Shown: piece by piece, positions 32,519 through 38,334 of the stretch
Position numbering within the stretch: position 1 is the first letter of the stretch
Layout: every line of letters starts with the position of its first letter
Assembly (NCBI RefSeq): GCF_030161375.1
Contig: NZ_BSSQ01000034.1
Location: 1-38,334, forward strand
Length of the DNA: 38,334 nt
Direction: 5' to 3'
From: Paenibacillus glycanilyticus
GTDB lineage: Bacteria; Bacillota; Bacilli; Paenibacillales; Paenibacillaceae
Translations under genes and position numbers: made by a program
The notes under the pieces: model-generated
What the model was told of the DNA's origin: nothing
Seen by the model: the letters and a program-made list of their open reading frames with translations, nothing else
Database searches by the model: none

Positions 32519-35014
32519 TCAGCTAACCGTACGGGGCCGTTCCAGCCGGGTAAGCCCAGGCCAGCGGAATGACGCCCATTCCGGCAAATGTTTATCGATC
32601 CGCGCGACAAGCACGGTCATATCATCATTAATCTCGCCCTCATGGTACCTTACGACGGTCTCAAGCAGAGCATCGGCCATCTCTTGCGGATCCTCGGTCT
32701 TGAGCTCGTGAATAATCCGCTTCATCCACATCTCCTTATTGACCGCATGGCCCGGCGCGTCATAAATGCCGTCGCTCATCATAACGATCGTATCCCCCGG
32801 CTGCAGCGGCATGGAGATCAGATCAAAATCGATGTCCTGCAAAATACCGACAGGCAAGTTATTGGCCGTTACCGGAATCACCTCGTTCCCTCGTTTAATA
32901 AAGCTTGGCGTAGAGCCAATCTTCATAAAGGTTGTTTTGGCTGTATATAAATCAATCATCGCCAGGTCAATCGTCGCAAACACTTCATCCGGCGATCGCA
33001 GGAGCAGGATTGAATTAACCGATTTGATCGCCAGCTTCTCATCCATGCCGGACTTCAGAAGCTGCTGCAAAATGGACAGGGCTGCGCTGCTCTCTTGACG
33101 CGCACGCTCCCCATTGCCCATGCCATCGCTGATGGCTACGGCAAACTTGCCATTACCAAGCTCGAGCATGCTGAAGCTGTCTCCCGACAGCAGATCGCCG
33201 CCTTTCGCGGCACCGGCAATGCCGGTCTCCACCTCAAACTCCTTGGCCGACCCAAATACAACAAGCGTCGGTTCGCCTTTCTTCTCAGCCGGCCTTTCGG
33301 ATTTGACGGCTACGTGTTCGCCAAGAATGTCCGATAAGAGCGGAGCAATGATTTTGCGGCACTCATCGTATCCTCTTGCGAAGTGGTGGTAAAGCTCGAT
33401 CTCCACATTCCCCTCCTCTAGATTTATGACTTCAATCTCCTGAATAGATAAGCCCAACCCCTCCAATGCTTCGCGGATTTGTTCTTCCTGCAGGTGAAGC
33501 GTTTGTCCCTCCCTCTTAATCTCGCGCGCCAGATCTTCCATCACCTGCGAAACGCCCGATAATTGATCCGCCACAAGCTGGCGGGAATCGAATATTTGTT
33601 TTTTCCAGTGCATATCATTTCTATAAAGCTCGTACTCCTGCTCGATAATGCCGATCACTTGTGCCGGCTTCGTGCAATGAGACGACCATGTGCGCGGCAT
33701 ATTATGCGTAGGTATGCGATCCTCGTCTACCGCAGTGATCATATCCTTCATCATCTGATAGGTTTGGAAGTACTTGCCCTCCCAGCAAGCCTTGTTCCGG
33801 TGGCAGTCGGCGCAGCTCCGCGCGGATACCGTCTGCATGAAATGGCTAAGTTCCTCCTCTTGCTTCACGGGTACGTTTTCCGTGTTATTCAATTGGCCAA
33901 AGCTCTTGGAGAGCTGTTTGAACACCTCCGAATATTGAGATACCCGATCAGCGGTCACATCGCGCACGCGTTTGGCATATTCATGCTGGCTCTTAGCATG
34001 CTCGTTTGTACCCGGAACATAACGGGCAATGGTTCGAATCATAATTTTTGGTGTAAGCATAAGCAGAACGGCTGCCGCCACAGACTCCCAGGTTGAAGTC
34101 ATTACATCCGACCCGCTGCCGACGTAGACAGCAAGGATCGAGGTGCCAAGCAGCATGCCAAAGGCCACCGCGGCTTTGCCGCCTTCCCGCAGAAGACCGG
34201 CAAGCAAACCTGCAAATGCAAGCAGACTCATCTGCACAACGGCATTCAAATCCGCAAGGCTAAGAATCAGACCGGCTACTACGCCGACACAGGCGCCAAG
34301 CGGAGCCCCTCCAGCAAGTGCGAACAGCACGAGCAGGAACCGCGACATAATATGTTCAACGGAAAGACCGTATATTTGCCACCCTACCGCCCCGGTCATG
34401 ACGGAGGCAAGGAGAATCATGAGGCAGATGATTTCCTCGTTCTTGAGAGAAGCGGACTTCTTCGACATGGTCAGAACCGGTATGGCCTGAATGAAGACAA
34501 GCGTAAGCACAAAGCTAAGCGCCGCCTCGACGACCACCATCATGAACCCATACCAGCTCATCGTGTCTCCTATGAAGAGTCCAAATAGCTGCACAAGTAA
34601 GGTGGAGATAAAGACGAGTAAGGGAGCAGTCCCGAGCTCCGCCTTCTCGTAAGCCTCCAGGCCTTTAAATAATAAGAACAGAACGGCGAGCTCCATCCCG
34701 ATCCATAAGGGTGCGGGCGTAACCGCGAACCAGCTCCCGGCCACCAGCGAGACTGCCGTCCAAGCGAACGCGTCTTTTCGAAGAAAGTAGACGACTGCGA
34801 AATAAGCCGCCGCGAAGGGCATTAACGATTCCAGAATCACAGCCCTTCCAAGGAGGAAACCAAGCCCCACGAGCATAATGGTCCATTTCTTTGCGAGCAC
34901 CAACTGTACCATCCTTCTGGAAGATAACCATCCGCGGCCCTTCTCCATTATGGAATGTCCCCATCCCATTTGTTGCTCACCTGCAGGAAACATAATGACA
35001 TTTTCTTTTTTCAT
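32519..35014 (-). CDS. spoIIE: Stage II sporulation protein E, membrane PP2C phosphatase
   Basis: From the chosen start this is 831 residues (B. subtilis SpoIIE is 827). It dephosphorylates SpoIIAA to release sigma-F in the forespore and acts at the polar septum. The N-terminal third (about 35-310) is a multi-helix membrane region. A central regulatory region has the Cys-rich SCADCHRNKACW, and the PP2C domain is about 590-831 with VAISDGMGNGE near 626 and GDTIVMMSDGIYD late. The frame extends to an ATG at 35101, but that lies upstream of the promoter -10 at 35051-35056 and so cannot be in the mRNA. ATG 35014 with GGTGGTG upstream gives MKKENVIMFPAGE. Confidence 0.96.
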   Translation of the reverse strand: MKKENVIMFPAGEQQMGWGHSIMEKGRGWLSSRRMVQLVLAKKWTIMLVGLGFLLGRAVILESLMPFAAAYFAVVYFLRKDAFAWTAVSLVAGSWFAVTPAPLWIGMELAVLFLLFKGLEAYEKAELGTAPLLVFISTLLVQLFGLFIGDTMSWYGFMMVVVEAALSFVLTLVFIQAIPVLTMSKKSASLKNEEIICLMILLASVMTGAVGWQIYGLSVEHIMSRFLLVLFALAGGAPLGACVGVVAGLILSLADLNAVVQMSLLAFAGLLAGLLREGGKAAVAFGMLLGTSILAVYVGSGSDVMTSTWESVAAAVLLMLTPKIMIRTIARYVPGTNEHAKSQHEYAKRVRDVTADRVSQYSEVFKQLSKSFGQLNNTENVPVKQEEELSHFMQTVSARSCADCHRNKACWEGKYFQTYQMMKDMITAVDEDRIPTHNMPRTWSSHCTKPAQVIGIIEQEYELYRNDMHWKKQIFDSRQLVADQLSGVSQVMEDLAREIKREGQTLHLQEEQIREALEGLGLSIQEIEVINLEEGNVEIELYHHFARGYDECRKIIAPLLSDILGEHVAVKSERPAEKKGEPTLVVFGSAKEFEVETGIAGAAKGGDLLSGDSFSMLELGNGKFAVAISDGMGNGERARQESSAALSILQQLLKSGMDEKLAIKSVNSILLLRSPDEVFATIDLAMIDLYTAKTTFMKIGSTPSFIKRGNEVIPVTANNLPVGILQDIDFDLISMPLQPGDTIVMMSDGIYDAPGHAVNKEMWMKRIIHELKTEDPQEMADALLETVVRYHEGEINDDMTVLVARIDKHLPEWASFRWPGLTRLERPRTVS

Positions 35015-35050
35015 CTCGAACACCACCCATTTCGGTTTATTGTGTTTCCA

Positions 35051-35083
35051 ATTATAGGAGCATGTCCGTATGAAGTTTGTCAG
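35051..35083 (-). promoter_or_regulatory. spoIIE promoter with 21-base spacer
   Basis: On the minus strand: CTGACA (35078-35083), exactly 21 bases, then perfect TATAAT (35051-35056). The too-long spacer is typical of Spo0A-activated sigma-A promoters; B. subtilis spoIIE is known for a 21-bp spacer. The start of transcription would be near 35044, about 30 bases before the ATG. Confidence 0.75.
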
Positions 35084-35084
35084 T
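35076..35084 (+). promoter_or_regulatory. Spo0A-box-like site over the spoIIE -35
   Basis: TTTGTCAGT matches seven of nine positions of the 0A box TTTGTCRAA and overlaps the -35 element, as at Spo0A-activated promoters. Confidence 0.45.
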
Positions 35085-35101
35085 TTACCGTGGGCAAGCA
35101 T

Positions 35102-35566
35102 AAGTTTTTTCCGACAAATGGAAAATAGGCAGTCCGCAAAATGTCAACGCTTTCAAAACCGCGCCGCGACTGAATCCAAACCTTACACGTGACTATTGGC
35201 ATGGCTGCTGCTTCAACAAAAAACGTCGCGTCGCGCCTTCTTCTACACACAAAATCTTTGTTTTCTGCTGTCGGGAATGCAAGGACAATCGGGGAAATGA
35301 ACTAAAACTTTTTTTTGAGGAGAGGTATATTTTTAGAAAAAAGGCATAGAGAGCATAGAAAAAGGCTGGTTTGGAGCTGAGCGCGGGGCTGCAAAAGCTA
35401 TTTATGACGCTGGGAAAGCGTTGGAGTAGACAACCGGAGGCTGTAGGAAACTGATTTTATGCGGAAGTTTGTCAGTTGGAATGATTTTTATTACCCTGTC
35501 TGAGGATATTAGAAACAAGGGGGATAATGAGGTAGGGAAGAATAAACCGTTTAGAGATAAGGTTAG
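35102..35566. other. Long noncoding stretch upstream of spoIIE
   Basis: 465 bases with no open frame or RNA gene that I can recognise. It contains the upstream Spo0A-like sites and, at 35464-35476, an exact second copy of the 13-base sequence GAAGTTTGTCAGT found at the spoIIE -35 (35072-35084). No -10 accompanies the distal copy. In B. subtilis tRNA-Met and tRNA-Glu genes lie in this interval; I see no cloverleaf here. Confidence 0.6.
35110..35118 (-). promoter_or_regulatory. Spo0A-box-like site upstream of spoIIE
   Basis: On the minus strand TTTGTCGGA matches eight of nine 0A-box positions, about 30 bases upstream of the -35. A further TGTCAAC core lies at 35142-35148. Confidence 0.5.
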
Positions 35567-35804
35567 TTTTTACGCCGAATGCTGTGTGAAAACCTTGAGC
35601 GAAGTAATTCGAAGAGGAGCGCCCGCGCTTCAGATGTAGGTTTTAACGCCGAAGGCTGTGGTGAGAACACCTTGATCGTAGCAATCCGAGGATGAGCGAC
35701 CGCGCTTCAGATGTAGGTTTTAACGCCGAATGCTGTGTGAAAACCCTGATCGTAGCAATTCGAAGAGGAGCGACCGCGCCTCAGAGGTAGGTTTTAACGC
35801 CAAA
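35567..35804. repeat. Tandem repeat: three imperfect units of 74-77 bp plus a partial fourth
   Basis: Units run 35567-35640 (74 bp), 35641-35717 (77 bp) and 35718-35791 (74 bp); 35792-35801 begins a fourth. Each begins TTTTWACGCCGAA, continues through GCTGTG, a variable AATYCGA block and GAGCG, and ends CAGAKGTAGG. Unit 2 differs most, with a three-base gain near GGTGAGAACACC. Units are contiguous with no spacers. Unit lengths are not multiples of three, so the frame breaks at each boundary and no protein repeat is encoded. Confidence 0.88.
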
Positions 35805-35848
35805 GAGACCTCGTAAATTCCGGTTATACGGAATTTTTAAGGTCTCTT
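35803..35848. repeat. 46-bp imperfect palindrome
   Basis: AAGAGACCT/AGGTCTCTT outer arms and AAATTCCG/CGGAATTT inner arms pair perfectly, with a symmetric 3-by-3 internal loop and a six-base tip. It begins where the last partial tandem unit breaks off and lies six bases from the yabR terminator. It may be a back-up terminator or a small palindromic mobile-like element; no T run follows on the minus strand. Confidence 0.8.
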
Positions 35849-35853
35849 GTGGT

Positions 35854-35882
35854 AAAAAAGGCAGAACCGTTTAGGTTCTGCC
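35854..35882 (-). terminator. Terminator of the S1-domain gene
   Basis: On the minus strand a perfect 9-bp stem GGCAGAACC / GGTTCTGCC with a five-base loop is followed by TTTTTT, 26 bases after the gene's stop. Confidence 0.93.
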
Positions 35883-35908
35883 CTCATATGATTGTATAAA
35901 ATCCAGCT

Positions 35909-36415
35909 TTAGACCCGTTTAGCCCCGCGTCCGCCGCGTTTGCCTTCGGTATTTTTCTTCAGGGAGGAAATCCGTTCTTCGCTATCTTTCAAGAAGCGAG
36001 ACATTTTATCCTCGAATGACGGTTTGTTGTAAGACGGTCTGCCAGCCGACTGCTTGTTGAAAGGACGTCCACCACGGTCTTGACCGCCGCCTCCACGGTT
36101 AAAACCTCCGCCGCCGCCCCCACCGTGGCCGCCGCCAACACGAGGTTCACGTTGCTGTGGTGCTGCTTGGCCTTCTGGCCGGTCGACTGCCTGCTTGATG
36201 GAAAGTCCGATCTTGCCGTCTTTATCGACGTTGATCACTTTGACTTTAACAACATCGTCAATTTTCAGGTGATCCTTCACGTCTTTGACGTAGTTATCGG
36301 CAATTTCCGAGATGTGAACGAGCCCTGTGACACCCCCGGACAAATCAACGAATGCTCCGAAATGCGTTATGCCTGTCACTTTGCCTTCTAACTTGGCTCC
36401 TACTTCAATTGCCAT
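35909..36415 (-). CDS. yabR: S1-domain RNA-binding protein with Gly/Arg-rich tail (YabR-like)
   Basis: The 168-residue protein has one S1 OB-fold domain (about 1-75: VGAKLEGKVTGITHFGAFVDL, GLVHISEIADNYV, VKVKVINVDKDGKIGLSIK). A low-complexity Gly/Arg/Gln region (about 85-125) with RGG-like repeats and a basic C-terminus ending KRGGRGAKRV follow. It probably binds RNA or ribosomes. B. subtilis YabR lies at the same position after divIC. It has a strong promoter in the 97-base gap after divIC and its own terminator, so it can be expressed alone. Confidence 0.9.
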   Translation of the reverse strand: MAIEVGAKLEGKVTGITHFGAFVDLSGGVTGLVHISEIADNYVKDVKDHLKIDDVVKVKVINVDKDGKIGLSIKQAVDRPEGQAAPQQREPRVGGGHGGGGGGGFNRGGGGQDRGGRPFNKQSAGRPSYNKPSFEDKMSRFLKDSEERISSLKKNTEGKRGGRGAKRV

Positions 36416-36459
36416 AAAATAAAATGTTCCTCCCTAAGCTAAATAGCGTTACTACCGTG

Positions 36460-36489
36460 ATTATAACTTAATCGCCAAAGTAAGGTCAA
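36460..36489 (-). promoter_or_regulatory. Sigma-A promoter of the S1-domain gene
   Basis: On the minus strand: TTGACC (36484-36489), 18 bases, perfect TATAAT (36460-36465), 44 bases before the ATG. Confidence 0.75.
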
Positions 36490-36512
36490 CAGACGTTCAC
36501 CCGTTGTGGCGT

Positions 36513-36824
36513 CTATTTAATGACCTGAATCTGCTGTTCTCCAGGTGTTACCATCCCTTGTTCTTTGGTTGCTAGTTGACTGATATATTCGGGATCGTTA
36601 AGCCGATCGATTTGCTGCTGAAGCTGTTTGGACTGTACGGTGGCCTCGTCTACCTGCTTCTTGATCTCCGTCAATTGGGCTTGTGTAGTGCGGGAATCCT
36701 TGATTTGTCCTATAAAGGTATACACCGCCCAGCACAAAAATAGAGTGACGAACATCGCCCAAATGCGCAAACGGCGTTTGGATCCTGCGTTCCCTGTCGA
36801 TGGATTGGCTGTGGCAGCTGTCAT
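36513..36824 (-). CDS. divIC: Cell-division protein DivIC (FtsB-like)
   Basis: The 103-residue bitopic protein has a basic cytoplasmic N-terminus, a single membrane helix (about 20-41, RIWAMFVTLFLCWAVYTFIG) and an extracellular coiled coil (about 44-80, LTEIKKQVDEATVQSKQLQQQIDRLND), then YISQLATKEQGMVTPGE. It belongs to the FtsL-DivIC-DivIB septum complex. The frame can open at a TTG (36839), but the codons between include the GGGAGG ribosome site of the ATG at 36824, so I use the ATG. It lies 18 bases after yabQ. Confidence 0.93.
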   Translation of the reverse strand: MTAATANPSTGNAGSKRRLRIWAMFVTLFLCWAVYTFIGQIKDSRTTQAQLTEIKKQVDEATVQSKQLQQQIDRLNDPEYISQLATKEQGMVTPGEQQIQVIK

Positions 36825-36842
36825 ACATAAACCTCCCAAAAA

Positions 36843-37448
36843 CTAAAACAGGCGTTTCCATAATTTAATCACGCCTGATTGCAGTTTGTCCCATCTCTCC
36901 TTGAACTTCAAGCTGGCAAGCTTTGGTCCAAGCCATCGCCATAGCGGACGAATAAGAGGACCTAATAGAAAACGCAGCAGAAGCCAAAATGGTCTTACCA
37001 ATTGTAGCACAATTTTTAACAGGAAAATAGTGAGTGCAGTCCCAAATCCAATTAATACGCGAACCAATCGATATAGCAAAATAATAGGCTTGACGATAAG
37101 AAGCTCAAAAGTCCGGACGGTGAACCGGATTAAGGCTCGTACCGCTTCAATAACCCATTTCACTATTCGGATAACCGGTCTGCTCAGCAGCCAGTAGTAG
37201 CTAAGCACACCGAAAAGCAAGCCGATAAAAACATACGCCCGCACCTCGCCGTAGTTGCTGGCGTACAGCACACGGAAAACAAGAAGCGCTGCGGCGAGCC
37301 AGTACACCATATCGAGTACCGGCAACGTCCACCGCGGAAAGCGCAATTCATTCGACACGACCCGATAACCGTCGAAGATCACGCCCATCCCGATGCCCGA
37401 CAGCAGCATCATCCCCATTGTGAAAAACTGAAGGCTTAAGGAGGTCAC
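36843..37448 (-). CDS. yabQ: Spore cortex biosynthesis protein YabQ
   Basis: The 201-residue membrane protein begins with hydrophobic helices: SLQFFTMGMMLLSGIGMGVIFDGYRV, then LDMVYWLAAALLVFRVLY and AYVFIGLLFGVLSYYWL. A long amphipathic or hydrophobic basic C-terminal half follows. In B. subtilis YabQ is required for spore cortex formation and is made in the mother cell. The start is GTG at 37448, overlapping the yabP stop as GTGA. Family match rests on the N-terminal half and the yabP-yabQ-divIC order. Confidence 0.9.
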   Translation of the reverse strand: MTSLSLQFFTMGMMLLSGIGMGVIFDGYRVVSNELRFPRWTLPVLDMVYWLAAALLVFRVLYASNYGEVRAYVFIGLLFGVLSYYWLLSRPVIRIVKWVIEAVRALIRFTVRTFELLIVKPIILLYRLVRVLIGFGTALTIFLLKIVLQLVRPFWLLLRFLLGPLIRPLWRWLGPKLASLKFKERWDKLQSGVIKLWKRLF

Positions 37449-37729
37449 TTAAATAACTTCCCGAATAAGCCTTTTGTTTTGGTAGAGGCGTTGGCGTCCA
37501 AATAGGCGAGCGAATGGACAAACCCCTCAATGGCGACCAGGTTTTGCTCTAGATTAAGATGCTTGATATGCAGGTTTTGCCCTTTTATCATCAGGAAGCC
37601 TAGATCGGTATCGAGCAGAAACTCTTCGCTGTCGAAACTTTCCACATTCAAGACGCCGGTAATTTCGAGCAGCTTGCGATTCAGCATTTTGACTTCCTGC
37701 CGCTTCTGCCCCTTGTTTTGTTCAACCAT
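37445..37729 (-). CDS. yabP: Sporulation protein YabP
   Basis: The 94-residue protein contains the YabP/YqfC-type small beta domain: RKLLEITGVLNVESFDSEEFLLDTDLG, GFLMIKGQNLHIKHLNLEQNLVAIEGFV. It is a sporulation protein of unknown biochemical role. The frame opens at 37756, but ATG 37729 has GGAGG nine bases upstream and the codons before it contain that site, so I chose it. It is translationally coupled to yabQ. I searched for a sigma-E promoter upstream and found nothing convincing. Confidence 0.9.
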   Translation of the reverse strand: MVEQNKGQKRQEVKMLNRKLLEITGVLNVESFDSEEFLLDTDLGFLMIKGQNLHIKHLNLEQNLVAIEGFVHSLAYLDANASTKTKGLFGKLFK

Positions 37730-37828
37730 TGACCCGTCCCTCCACTTCGAAAGCATAGCTTGAGACTAGCTTATGGGTGTAGGACGAACTTTAGAACAAT
37801 ATTAACTCTACTCTTTCTTCTTGCAAAG

Positions 37829-38334
37829 CTAGAGAGACGGATTGCCGCCATCTCTCGCACTCTTCACCCGCTTCAGCTGCGCGACGATAATAACGCTGAT
37901 AACAACAAGCAGGAACCAGGAGCTGATTTTGCCCAAATGGACGAGCTGCCAGGTACGTTCTTGATTCGGATAGGCCCATGCGCCCATAAACGTCGATATA
38001 TTTTCCGCCAGCCAGATGAAAAAACCAATAAGGAAAAACGATAATACGGCATGCATGCGATACGTTTTGCCTCCAACCACGTAAGTGAAGAAGGTCCGGA
38101 AGAAAACAATGATCAGAAGAACCGTCAGCAGGTAGCGCAAATCCCATATATAGTGATGAGTAAAAAAGTTCAAGTAAATTGCTGCGCAGATCATGACGAC
38201 ATACCGCTTACGCGGCCAGCCATGCACGGAAATCGACAGCCGTCTCCAAGCCTGGCAAATATAACTTGCGACGCTGGCGTACATAAACCCGCTATATCGT
38301 ATTATGAGATCAACCATTTCTTTCTGGTTGATCC
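37829..38334 (-). CDS. DUF817-family membrane protein, C-terminal part (runs off the right edge)
   Basis: The frame is open from the right edge of the window to the stop at 37829, giving at least 168 residues. RYSGFMYASVASYICQAWRR, YLNFFTHHYIWDLRYLL, FIWLAENISTFMGAWAYPNQ and KISSWFLLVVIS fit the C-terminal two thirds of DUF817 proteins (usually about 270 residues), so the Met at 38317 is internal. Several membrane helices; function unknown. It lies 100 bases upstream of yabP, where B. subtilis has hslR (yabO). Confidence 0.8.
   Translation of the reverse strand, partial: INQKEMVDLIIRYSGFMYASVASYICQAWRRLSISVHGWPRKRYVVMICAAIYLNFFTHHYIWDLRYLLTVLLIIVFFRTFFTYVVGGKTYRMHAVLSFFLIGFFIWLAENISTFMGAWAYPNQERTWQLVHLGKISSWFLLVVISVIIVAQLKRVKSARDGGNPSL

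Noticed and set aside
35015..35101. Longer spoIIE start at 35101
   Set aside because: This ATG is upstream of the -10 at 35051-35056, and the extra 29 residues do not resemble a SpoIIE N-terminus.
35567..35804. CRISPR array
   Set aside because: Units are contiguous, 74-77 bp and imperfect, with no unique spacers and no cas genes nearby.
35567..35804. Coding repeat on the minus strand
   Set aside because: Each unit is open for about 24 codons in one frame, but unit lengths leave a remainder of two, so the frame changes and stops at each boundary; no ribosome site.
37730..37828. Sigma-E promoter before yabP
   Set aside because: Only loose matches to the -35 and -10 were found, with poor spacing, so I do not list it.

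Overview
The window is core chromosome of an endospore-forming Firmicute, most likely Paenibacillus or a close relative. Evidence is gene order close to the Bacillus subtilis yabP-to-lysS region, sporulation genes (yabP, yabQ, spoIIE), Bacillus-type Shine-Dalgarno sites and sigma-A promoters, and nadABC placed between ftsH and coaX. Species was not tested by any search. Every gene I accept lies on the minus strand, so transcription runs from high to low coordinates.

Right to left: the C-terminal part of a DUF817 membrane protein runs off the right edge. Next come yabP-yabQ-divIC and a yabR-like S1-domain gene with its own promoter and terminator. An 894-base stretch without genes (35015-35908) follows, with a palindrome, about three tandem copies of a 74-77 bp repeat and the spoIIE promoter. 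That promoter has an unusual 21-bp spacer and Spo0A-box-like sites. Then come spoIIE, yabS (von Willebrand A), yabT (Ser/Thr kinase), tilS, hpt and ftsH.

A nucleoside-type ABC importer cassette (lipoprotein, ATPase, two permeases; 21380-26162) separates ftsH from a compact six-gene unit: nadA-nadB-nadC-coaX-hslO-peptidyl-prolyl isomerase. Its promoter region holds a perfect 8-bp inverted repeat that looks like an operator, so NAD synthesis, the first CoA step and a redox chaperone appear to be co-transcribed. cysK follows with its own promoter and terminator. Then comes the folate operon pabB-pabA-pabC-folP-folB-folK-yazB-dusB, whose promoter -35 overlaps the cysK terminator T-tract.

greA has a near-consensus promoter and its own terminator; lysS follows with its terminator. 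The left end has a three-gene membrane glycosylation module: a large fusion of two GT-C glycosyltransferase halves, a polyprenyl-phosphate glycosyltransferase and a GtrA-family protein. Beyond it a promoter and boxA-like leader point to an rRNA operon just outside the left edge.

I see no phage, insertion sequence, CRISPR array or defence system. The less ordinary items are the double GT-C fusion module, the putative nad-coaX-hslO operator, the repeats upstream of spoIIE and several decisive promoter or start-codon details. Functions are inferred from recognised families and motifs; no database search was run.
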